Assembly (NCBI GenBank): GCA_017515635.1
Contig: JAFWFO010000005.1
Location: 1 to 64,000, forward strand
Source: Selenomonadaceae bacterium
GTDB lineage: Bacteria; Bacillota; Negativicutes; Selenomonadales; Selenomonadaceae
Direction of reading: 5' to 3'
DNA length: 64,000 bases
Shown: in pieces, positions 7,914-15,623 of the stretch
How the letters are laid out: the number at the start of each line of letters is the position of its first letter
Position numbering within the stretch: position 1 is the stretch's first letter
Made by a program: the position numbers and the translations under genes
The notes under the pieces: generated by a model
Seen by the model: only the letters and a program-made list of their open reading frames with translations
What the model was told of the DNA's origin: nothing
Database searches by the model: none

Positions 7914-9769
7914 ACGCCAAGCAGAAAAAAAATCTTGCTCGAATCATAATCGCGGCGGTGTTGCTTATTGCGCTGAACTTCGTCGAAATTTCGGGCGTCA
8001 CGCGATTTATTTTTTATCTCGTGCCCTATCTGATTGTCGGCTATGACATTCTTTTTAAAGCGTTGCACGGGCTGAAAAATCTGCGCGCACTCGACGAAAG
8101 TTTGTTGATGACAATCGCCACGGTCGGAGCGTTCGCGTTGGCGATTCACGACGACGGCGATTACAACGAAGCCATTGCGGTTATGTTATTTTATCAAATC
8201 GGCGAATGGTTTCAAAGTTACGCGGTCGGGCGAAGTCGCAAAAATATTTCCGAACTCATGGACATACGCCCCGATTTCGCGAACGTCGAGACTGCCGGCG
8301 GAATTGTGCGCGTTGATCCCGATGAAGTCGAAGTCGGCACAGAAATTGTCGTTCAGCCCGGCGAAAAAATTCCGATTGACGGTGTTGTCGTCGAAGGAAA
8401 TTCCACGCTGAACACAATCGCGCTGACGGGCGAAAGTTTGCCGCGTGAAGTCGGCGAAGGTTCTGAAGTTATCAGCGGTTGCATAAATTTAAACGGCGTC
8501 TTGAAAATCCGCACGACGAAAGAATTCGGCGAGTCAACCGCGTCGAAAATTCTTGAGCTGGTCGAAGACGCAAGCTCGCGAAAGTCGAAGTCCGAAGATT
8601 TTATCGCGAAGTTTGCACGAATTTACACGCCCGCAGTCGTCGGTTGCGCACTTGCTCTGGCGATAATCCCGCCGATTTTTACGGGCGATTTCGGGACGTG
8701 GATTTATCGTGCGCTGATTTTTCTGGTGATAAGTTGTCCGTGCGCGTTGGTAATAAGCATTCCGCTGAGTTTCTTCGCGGGTATCGGCGGCGCAAGTCGC
8801 GAGGGAATTTTAATCAAGGGCTCCAATTTTCTTGAGACGCTGTCGAAAGTTCAAACCGTCGTCATGGATAAAACCGGCACGCTCACGCAGGGAATTTTCG
8901 AGGTCGACGCCGTGCACAGCAAAAATTTGCACTTCGACGCCGAAAAACTTTTGCATCTTGCCGCGCACGTCGAAAGATATTCCACGCACCCGATAGCCAA
9001 TTCGTTGCGAAAAGCTTATCCGAACGAACGCGACGATTGCACGGTCGAAAACGTCGAAGAAATTGCCGGTCGCGGAATTCGGGCGACGATTAACGGGCAA
9101 GTCGTTTGCGTCGGCAATGAAAAATTTATGGACGAACTCGGCGCGGCGTGGAAAGCTTGTTACAAAGTCGGCACGGTGATTCATGTCGCGGTAAACGGCG
9201 AATACGCGGGGCATGTCGTCATTTCGGACGCGCTCAAGCCGCACGCCAAAAAATCAGTTGCCGACATGAAAATTTCTGGCGTCGAAAAAATTTTTATGCT
9301 CACGGGCGACAGCGAAAAAATTGCCTCGAAGGTTGCCGCCGAACTCGGCATTGAAAATTATCGCAGTGAACTTTTGCCAGCCGATAAAGTCACGGAGTTT
9401 GAAAAAATTTTGTCCGCGTCGACGGGCAAAGTTGCATTTGTCGGCGACGGCATTAACGACGCGCCTGTTTTGTCCCGCGCAGATGTCGGAATTGCAATGG
9501 GCGCACTCGGCTCGGATGCGGCGATTGAGGCGGCGGACGTTGTCTTGATGGATGATGACCCGTTGAAAATTTCGCGGGCAATAAAAATTTCGCGCAGGTG
9601 TCTGGCAATCGTCAAACAAAATATTTGTTTCGCGGTCGGCGTAAAATTCGCGTGTTTGATACTTGGCGCGGTCGGTCTTGCGAACATGTGGGCGGCGATT
9701 TTCGCTGATGTCGGCGTCATGATTCTCGCCGTGCTTAACGCAATCCGAACGCTTGTTATCCCGAAATAA
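7910..9769 (+). CDS. Zn/Cd/Pb-type P1B ATPase (metal exporter), 619 aa
   Basis: The start is ATG 7910, which overlaps the HMA gene's stop; a longer frame to 7874 has no ribosome site. Membrane helices frame the usual P-type parts: actuator LTGES, membrane CPC in SCPCALVISIPLSF, phosphorylation site DKTGTLT, an HP pair in STHPIANSL, MLTGD, and hinge VGDGINDAPVLSRADVGIAMG. The order and the CPC context fit ZntA/CadA-like pumps that move zinc, cadmium or lead ions out of the cell. Unusually for ZntA it has no N-terminal metal-binding domain; that role is supplied by the separate upstream protein. A CsoR-type sensor is in the window (56 kb) but far away. Confidence 0.93.
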   Translation: MNAKQKKNLARIIIAAVLLIALNFVEISGVTRFIFYLVPYLIVGYDILFKALHGLKNLRALDESLLMTIATVGAFALAIHDDGDYNEAIAVMLFYQIGEWFQSYAVGRSRKNISELMDIRPDFANVETAGGIVRVDPDEVEVGTEIVVQPGEKIPIDGVVVEGNSTLNTIALTGESLPREVGEGSEVISGCINLNGVLKIRTTKEFGESTASKILELVEDASSRKSKSEDFIAKFARIYTPAVVGCALALAIIPPIFTGDFGTWIYRALIFLVISCPCALVISIPLSFFAGIGGASREGILIKGSNFLETLSKVQTVVMDKTGTLTQGIFEVDAVHSKNLHFDAEKLLHLAAHVERYSTHPIANSLRKAYPNERDDCTVENVEEIAGRGIRATINGQVVCVGNEKFMDELGAAWKACYKVGTVIHVAVNGEYAGHVVISDALKPHAKKSVADMKISGVEKIFMLTGDSEKIASKVAAELGIENYRSELLPADKVTEFEKILSASTGKVAFVGDGINDAPVLSRADVGIAMGALGSDAAIEAADVVLMDDDPLKISRAIKISRRCLAIVKQNICFAVGVKFACLILGAVGLANMWAAIFADVGVMILAVLNAIRTLVIPK

Positions 9770-9773
9770 AAAA

Positions 9774-9803
9774 TCCCGTCACTAACGACGGGATAATTTT
9801 TTT
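9774..9803. terminator. Bidirectional terminator between P1B ATPase and addA
   Basis: The seven-pair stem TCCCGTC/GACGGGA has T-runs on both strands, so it can end both converging transcripts. The addA stop codon touches its right edge. Confidence 0.85.
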
Positions 9804-12800
9804 ACATTTCTACAAGTCTGCCGCTGCCCAACAGGTACAAATATTTTTCGCTGATTTTGAGTTTGAGCAGAGCTTCCAACGCCGCCGCATACAAATCAAT
9901 TTGCAGTCGGTAACGGTCGGCAATGTCGTCCGAATCGCGGTCGGTTTTGTAATCAAGCAGAACCCAACGCCCCGCCGCGTCACAAAACAGCAAGTCGATT
10001 ATGCCTTGGACAAAAATTTTTTCGTCGACGTTGAAAAATTTCTTCGCGTCAATCGGGCGACTGAACGGCATTTCGCGATAAATTTCCTGCGCGGCAAGCA
10101 GACGTTGACCGAGTTTAGTTTTGAAAAATTTCGCGATTTCGTCCGTGCGAACATTTTTGGCGTGTTCTGCGGGAATAATTTCGCGGCGGGCAAGTTCGTC
10201 GACCTGCGCGGCAATTCCCTTTGCGGACAAATCACCGCTCAAATTCAAGCTTTGCATGACTTTATGCATGAGCGTGCCAAATTCTGCGCCGGAAAGTTTT
10301 TTCGTCTGCAAAAAGTTTGGTCTGCGATAAATAAATTTCGCGGCAGATTTTTTCGCGACGTTTTCAAGTTGCGGAAGTTCGTCCTCCTCTGCGCGGCGTT
10401 TGAGTTCGGTGACGGAAAGTTTAGCGGGAATGTTTTCCGTTGTCGCTTGAAATTTTTCGGGCGGCTGAAGAATTTTTTCTTGCACGGCGTCAATCGCACG
10501 TTCCTGTATCGCCGACAAAATTGCCGTGCGCGTGACAATTTCCGTGTCGATGACGTTTGCAAGCGCGTCTTTTATCGGCAACAACCAATCGAAAAATTGA
10601 TTCGCCGACAAAATTTCTTGCGCGGACAATTTGTCGACTTGTTGAGCTGTGAGACCTTTTTTTGTCGCCACGCCGACGAGAATTAATTTTTCTTGCGCCC
10701 GCGTCAACGCAACGTAAAGCGTCCGCAATTCTTCGGCGAGTGATTCTTCCGCAATTTTTTTCGAGACCGCCTGAGTTGCAAGCGTCTTGATTTTCATCTG
10801 CGAGCCTTTTGGCGTTCGATGTGCACCGATACCAAGTTCGCTGTGGTGAAAAATTATTCCCCGCGTCGAATCGTCCGCGTTGAATTTTTTGCCGAGACCC
10901 GCGACGAAAACCACGGGATATTCAAGCCCCTTGCTGCCGTGAATCGTGACGACGCGCACGACGTTTTCGGTTTCGCTGAGCGTTTTGGCGTTCGATAAAT
11001 CTTTGCCGAGGCCGCGCAGTTTTTGAACGTATTCGACGAAACGCGACAGCCCGCGAGCGTTTATTTCCTCGAAAGTTTTTGCACGGTCAATCAGCATTCG
11101 CAAATTCGCCTGACGAACCGCGCCGCGATCTTGTTGCCCGACGAAATCATAATAGCCCGTTTCGCGATAAAGTGCGCTCAAAAGTTCCGGCACGCTTAAT
11201 TGACGGGCTTCGTCGCGCCAACGTTCGATTGTCGCCAAAAAATTTTTGCACTTGTCCGAGCCGCGCTCCACCGCCGTATAAAAATCCGTGTAACGTTCGG
11301 CAAGTCGCAGTTCCGCAAGTTCTTCCGCGCTGAATTTTCCAATCGGGCTGAGCATGACTGCCGCAAGCGGAATGTCCTGCCGTGCGTTGTCCAAAAGCGT
11401 CAACAGCGACAACATGACTTGAATTTCAGACGCCTTGAAATAATTTTCTTCGTCCGGCACGTGAGCCGGCACGCCGAATTTTTTCAGCGTGTCAAGAATC
11501 TCGAACGCTTTCGGCTTCGGCGATTGGTGCAAAATTACGATGTCGCGCAACTCGACGGGACGATAACTTTCGCCGTCGCGCACAAGTTTTTTCGACGCAA
11601 TCAGTTCGTGAATTTTACCCGCGATAAAACGCATCTCAAGTGCAATGTCTTTGCCGTCGTCGTCGGATTTTTCGTCGTTAGTTTTTTCGGTATCGATGAT
11701 AAACATTTCGGGGCGTTCGTCGAAATAATTTTCGCCGTCCTCGTAAGTTGCGCCCAACTTCAAAGCCGCCGCGTCGTCGTAAGTAATTTCGGTTGAATCG
11801 CCAATCATGAGCCGCTTAAAAATTTCGTTTATCGCGTCAAGAATTTGTTTGCGACTGCGGAAATTTTGCGCAAGGTTGATGCACTTGTAAGCGGTCATTT
11901 TTTCGCGGAAATTTTTTGAATCGACCAATCGGAAACGGTAAATTGACTGCTTCACGTCGCCGACGAAAAATAAATTGTCGCCGCGAGAAATTTTTTGCAC
12001 GATGGCTTCTTGCACGCCGTTTGTGTCCTGGTATTCGTCGACCATGATGAATTTAAATTTTTCGCGGTAAGAATCGGCGACGGTCGGCGAAGTCTCGAAA
12101 ATTTTCAGCGTGAAATGTTCCATGTCCGCGAAATCGATAATCCCGCGTTCACGTTTGGCGGCAGAAAATTTTTCGGCAAAATTTTTAGTAAGGCGCACAA
12201 GTTCCTTAATCGGCTCGTGAAGTTCGCGCAGATCTGAAATAAGTTTCGCCGCGTCCGCAATGAAAAATTTTTTCGTCAGCATCTCGACTTTGCTTTTGTA
12301 ACTGTCGCGCAGATTTTTGACTTCGGAGCGTTCGTCCTTCGTGCCGCCGCCTGACGCACTGTACCTGCCAAATTCAATCGACGAAAGTTTTTCGCGCAGT
12401 CTGTCCCAATCGCTAAAATTTTTTCCCAACGCTTCAACTTGCGGGCACTCGTCGGCGAAAATTTTTATCGTGATTCGGTATTTGTCGGCAAGACGTTGAG
12501 CTTCGGCGCAGTCGTCGGAAATTTTTTTCAGCGTGTCGGAAATGTGCGGCTTGAGAATTTTAAACCAGATGGTGTCTTCAAGTCGGGCGTTCTCGGGCAA
12601 ATTGTACGGCGCGGCAAGCGAATCAAGCCAACGTTCGGGATGCGCGATACTCAACGAAAATTTGTGCAACTCGATAATCATGTCGTGAATTTTTTCGTCG
12701 CCTTTGACGGTGCCGCCGAATTCGTCCGTAAAATTTTTGAACGTCTCACTGCCCGAAGAATAATTTTCCTCGAAAAGTTCTTCAATGACTTCATGCTTGA

Positions 12801-13200
12801 GCAAATCCAATTCATTTTCGTCCGCCGTGCGAAATTTCGGATCCAATTCGATACACGAAAAATTTCTGCGCAAAACTGTTTGGCAAAACGAGTGGAATGT
12901 TGAAATCTGCGCGCCGTTGAGCAAAATCAGCTGACGTTCCAAGCGCGTTTGAATTTCTTCGTCAAAAGTTTCCTGCAAACGTTTTTCCAACGCGGCTTGA
13001 ATTCGTGCGCGCATTTCTCGTGCCGCCGCCGTCGTGAACGTGACGATTAACATTTCGTCGACGTTGCAGGAATTTTCTTCGACGAGTTTTAAAACACGTT
13101 CGGTTAAAGTTCGTGTTTTGCCGGAACCTGCCGCCGCCGCGATTAAAAAATTTTCGTCGCGTGCGTCAACTGCCGCCTGTTGTTCGCGTGTGAGTTCCAT
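9802..13200 (-). CDS. addA: AddA helicase-nuclease subunit, 1132 aa
   Basis: This is a UvrD/RecB-type helicase with a C-terminal nuclease, the AddA architecture, close to the family's usual 1,150-1,250 residues. Visible motifs are Q-motif REQQAAVDA, Walker A AAAGSGKTRTLTER, Walker B DEYQDTNGVQE, motif III GDVKQSIYRFR, motif V VVTIHGSKGLEYPVVFVAG and RTLYVALTRAQEKL, and the nuclease core WVLLDYKTDR near the end. With AddB it processes double-strand breaks and loads RecA at Chi. No addB is in the window, although the two usually sit side by side; it may be elsewhere in the genome. It follows rfbC by two bases. Confidence 0.95.
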   Translation of the reverse strand: MELTREQQAAVDARDENFLIAAAAGSGKTRTLTERVLKLVEENSCNVDEMLIVTFTTAAAREMRARIQAALEKRLQETFDEEIQTRLERQLILLNGAQISTFHSFCQTVLRRNFSCIELDPKFRTADENELDLLKHEVIEELFEENYSSGSETFKNFTDEFGGTVKGDEKIHDMIIELHKFSLSIAHPERWLDSLAAPYNLPENARLEDTIWFKILKPHISDTLKKISDDCAEAQRLADKYRITIKIFADECPQVEALGKNFSDWDRLREKLSSIEFGRYSASGGGTKDERSEVKNLRDSYKSKVEMLTKKFFIADAAKLISDLRELHEPIKELVRLTKNFAEKFSAAKRERGIIDFADMEHFTLKIFETSPTVADSYREKFKFIMVDEYQDTNGVQEAIVQKISRGDNLFFVGDVKQSIYRFRLVDSKNFREKMTAYKCINLAQNFRSRKQILDAINEIFKRLMIGDSTEITYDDAAALKLGATYEDGENYFDERPEMFIIDTEKTNDEKSDDDGKDIALEMRFIAGKIHELIASKKLVRDGESYRPVELRDIVILHQSPKPKAFEILDTLKKFGVPAHVPDEENYFKASEIQVMLSLLTLLDNARQDIPLAAVMLSPIGKFSAEELAELRLAERYTDFYTAVERGSDKCKNFLATIERWRDEARQLSVPELLSALYRETGYYDFVGQQDRGAVRQANLRMLIDRAKTFEEINARGLSRFVEYVQKLRGLGKDLSNAKTLSETENVVRVVTIHGSKGLEYPVVFVAGLGKKFNADDSTRGIIFHHSELGIGAHRTPKGSQMKIKTLATQAVSKKIAEESLAEELRTLYVALTRAQEKLILVGVATKKGLTAQQVDKLSAQEILSANQFFDWLLPIKDALANVIDTEIVTRTAILSAIQERAIDAVQEKILQPPEKFQATTENIPAKLSVTELKRRAEEDELPQLENVAKKSAAKFIYRRPNFLQTKKLSGAEFGTLMHKVMQSLNLSGDLSAKGIAAQVDELARREIIPAEHAKNVRTDEIAKFFKTKLGQRLLAAQEIYREMPFSRPIDAKKFFNVDEKIFVQGIIDLLFCDAAGRWVLLDYKTDRDSDDIADRYRLQIDLYAAALEALLKLKISEKYLYLLGSGRLVEM

Positions 13201-13202
13201 GA

Positions 13203-13760
13203 TTAAAATTTCAATTCGCCGCGCTCAAGACGTTCGCGAAGCGTCGGAGCTTTGGCGTCTTTGTCGGCAAGAATCGTCGGCTCGAACGGCCAATCAATTT
13301 TAATGTCGGCGTCGTCCCAACGAATATTTCCGTCACAATTCGGCGCGTAAAAATTATCCGCCTTGTATTGAATTTCAACGTCGTCGGTCAACGTCAAAAA
13401 GCCGTGCGCGAAGCCGCGAGGAATCAACAACTGCTTTTTGTTTTCGGCGGTGAGTTCGACGGCAACCCACTGTTTGAAAGTTTCGGAGTCTTCGCGAATG
13501 TCGATCGCCACGTCCAAAAGTTTACCGCGTGTGCAACGGACAAGCTTTAATTGAGCGAAGGGCGCAGTTTGATAGTGAAGTCCGCGAAGTGTGCCGCGTT
13601 GAGCCGAGTAGGATTGATTGTCCTGCACGAATTCCATCGTCAAGCCTGCCGCCTGAAATTTTCGCGCCGACCAAGTTTCCATGAACCAGCCGCGTGCGTC
13701 CCCGAAAACTTTCGGCTCCAGAATCAAAACGCCTTTAAGTTTAGTCTGTGTAACCTGCAT
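13203..13760 (-). CDS. rfbC: dTDP-4-dehydrorhamnose 3,5-epimerase, 185 aa
   Basis: The start is ATG 13760, preceded by GGAGGA; a longer frame to 13796 adds 12 residues with no ribosome site. The cupin-fold epimerase motifs are present: LEPKVFGDARGWFMETW, QDNQSYSAQRGTLRGLHYQ with the catalytic His, and a KLVRCTRGKLLDVAIDIR strand. It makes dTDP-4-dehydro-L-rhamnose, the third step towards dTDP-L-rhamnose for surface polysaccharides. The partner genes rfbA, rfbB and rfbD are not in the window, and the downstream neighbour is addA, so it seems detached from a rhamnose cluster. Confidence 0.94.
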   Translation of the reverse strand: MQVTQTKLKGVLILEPKVFGDARGWFMETWSARKFQAAGLTMEFVQDNQSYSAQRGTLRGLHYQTAPFAQLKLVRCTRGKLLDVAIDIREDSETFKQWVAVELTAENKKQLLIPRGFAHGFLTLTDDVEIQYKADNFYAPNCDGNIRWDDADIKIDWPFEPTILADKDAKAPTLRERLERGELKF

Positions 13761-13856
13761 AAAAAATTCCTCCCGTAAAATTGATTGTTCGTGCAAAGTT
13801 TATCCTGTTTGCGATTGAGCGTCAACTTTCAGCGTAACAAAAAATATTTCCTGCGT

Positions 13857-13886
13857 GCTGTACTTATTATCAAAACATGTTATAAT
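13857..13886 (+). promoter_or_regulatory. Extended -10 promoter of the PotD-like gene
   Basis: TATAAT (13881-13886) is preceded by TG one base upstream, forming an extended -10. The -35 (CTGTAC) is weak. The start codon is about 40 bases downstream. Confidence 0.65.
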
Positions 13887-13926
13887 TCCCCGCGATTATC
13901 CCAATAAAACTCAAGGAGGTCTCCGA

Positions 13927-14985
13927 ATGAAATTTAAAGTTCTCGCGCTGACGTTGCTCTGTTGCCTGATGTTGGGTTGCGGCGCGGCGGGCGGCGGCAA
14001 CAATTCCGACAAAGTTGTCTACGTCTACAGCTGGGGCGATTACATCAACCCCGAAACGCTCAAGCTTTTCGAGCAGGAAACGGGCATCCACGTCACACTT
14101 GACGAATTCGATACCAACGAATCAATGTTCCCGCGTGTCAACGAAGGCGCAGTCCATTACGACGTTATTTGTCCGTCCGATTACATGATTCAGCGAATGA
14201 TTGAAAACGGTCTTTTGCAACCGCTTGACTACACCAAACTCCCCGATGCGAAAAAATATATCGGCGCAGAATTTTTCAAGCAGGCGGAAGCTTTTGACCC
14301 CGGCAACAAATACGCCGTGCCCTACTGCTGGGGAACCGTCGGCATTATTTACGACAAGACGAAAGTCACCGATCCCGTCGACAGCTGGAGCATTCTTTGG
14401 AACGAAAAATACAAAGGACAAATTTTGATGCAAGATTCCGCCCGCGACGCGCTGATGATTCCGTTGAAGCTCATGGGCAAAAGCATGAACGAAACCGACA
14501 AAGCCGTCCTTCAGCAGGCTCAAGAAATGCTTATGCAACAAAAGCCGCTTGTTCAGGCTTATGTCGTCGACGAAGTCAAAGAAAAACTCATCAACTCCGA
14601 AGCGGCAATGGGCGTCGTTTTTTCGGGTGAAGCACCGAATATCTTGAAAGCAAATCCGAACATGGAATTTGCAATCCCCAAAGAAGGTACAAATTTCTGG
14701 ATTGACGGCTGGGTTATCACCAAGAACGCCGAAAACGTCGACGCCGCGCACAAATTTATTGACTTCATGTGCCGCCCTAATATTGCCGTCATGAACTTTG
14801 AACATCTGGGCTACTCCACTCCGAATATCGGCGTCAGAGACCTCGTCACGGACGAAGAACTTAAAAATTCGCCGATTGCGTTCCCGCCGCCCGAAGTCTA
14901 CAAAAATCAAGAGACTTACAAATATTTGGGCAACGACATGGACGAATATTACAACAGCCTGTGGATGAAGATCAAAGTTAATTGA
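13927..14985 (+). CDS. potD: PotD-like spermidine/putrescine-binding lipoprotein, 352 aa
   Basis: The start is ATG 13927 after AAGGAGG. The N-terminus is a lipoprotein signal with lipobox LMLGC, so the protein should be lipid-anchored. The mature protein is a class of periplasmic binding protein that binds polyamines: VYVYSWGDYINPETLKLFEQ, the conserved DVICPSDYMIQRM loop, and VPYCWGTVGIIYD. It would pick up spermidine or putrescine for an ABC importer. The transporter genes potA, potB and potC are not next to it; the next gene overlaps by four bases and encodes a DNA glycosylase, so it may serve a transporter coded elsewhere. Confidence 0.88.
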   Translation: MKFKVLALTLLCCLMLGCGAAGGGNNSDKVVYVYSWGDYINPETLKLFEQETGIHVTLDEFDTNESMFPRVNEGAVHYDVICPSDYMIQRMIENGLLQPLDYTKLPDAKKYIGAEFFKQAEAFDPGNKYAVPYCWGTVGIIYDKTKVTDPVDSWSILWNEKYKGQILMQDSARDALMIPLKLMGKSMNETDKAVLQQAQEMLMQQKPLVQAYVVDEVKEKLINSEAAMGVVFSGEAPNILKANPNMEFAIPKEGTNFWIDGWVITKNAENVDAAHKFIDFMCRPNIAVMNFEHLGYSTPNIGVRDLVTDEELKNSPIAFPPPEVYKNQETYKYLGNDMDEYYNSLWMKIKVN

Positions 14986-15566
14986 AACTGCCACGCGAAT
15001 TTTATCTGCGCGACGGCTTGACGGTTGCCCGCGAATTAATCGGCAAGAAAATTGTTACGAACTTGCCGGAAGGTTTGACGGGCGGAATTATCGTCGAAAC
15101 TGAAGCTTACATGGGCACACGGGACGCGGCGGCGCATTCGTATCGCGGCAAGACCGAACGCACAAAAATTTTTTTCGGCGCGGGCGGCTTTGTCTACGTT
15201 TACTTGATTTACGGAATGCATCTTTGTACGAACGTCGTCGCCAACGTCGAAGATGTTCCCGAAGCGGTGTTGATTCGAGCACTTGAGCCGACTGACGGAA
15301 TTGAGCTGATGAAAATTCGTCGCGGCAAAAAAAATCTTCGCGAGTTATGCTCCGGTCCGGGCAAATTGTCGCAGGCTTTGGGCGTCACGAAAAATTTTTA
15401 CGGCGCGGATTTGTGCGGCGAAGAAATTTTTATCGAGACGACGGATTTTCAAACGGAAATTTCGGCAACAAAACGAATCAATGTCGACTACGCGGGCGAA
15501 GCGGCAAATTTTCCGTGGCGATTCATTGCGGCGGGAAATAAATTTCTCAGCGTCAAAGCAACGTAA
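14982..15566 (+). CDS. 3-methyladenine DNA glycosylase (MPG/AAG type), 194 aa
   Basis: The protein matches the AAG family along its whole length: LPREFYLRDGLTVARELIGK, the active-site region IVETEAYMGTRDAAAHSYRG with catalytic Glu, FVYVYLIYGMHLCTNVV, and LCSGPGKLSQALGV. It removes alkylated purines such as 3-methyladenine from DNA. The start is a TTG at 14982 whose bases overlap the stop of the PotD-like gene, and the ribosome site is poor, so translation is probably coupled. Its pairing with a polyamine-binding protein has no obvious functional reason. Confidence 0.92.
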   Translation: MKLPREFYLRDGLTVARELIGKKIVTNLPEGLTGGIIVETEAYMGTRDAAAHSYRGKTERTKIFFGAGGFVYVYLIYGMHLCTNVVANVEDVPEAVLIRALEPTDGIELMKIRRGKKNLRELCSGPGKLSQALGVTKNFYGADLCGEEIFIETTDFQTEISATKRINVDYAGEAANFPWRFIAAGNKFLSVKAT

Positions 15567-15590
15567 ACTTTCAGCGTTAAATAAAAAAAC

Positions 15591-15620
15591 TCCCCGTCAT
15601 AATCGGCGGGGAATTTTTTT
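15591..15620. terminator. Bidirectional terminator between the glycosylase and mutS2
   Basis: The eight-pair stem TCCCCGTC/GGCGGGGA (one wobble pair) is followed by seven T on the plus strand and has an A-run before it, so it serves both converging genes. Confidence 0.85.
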
Positions 15621-15623
15621 GAG

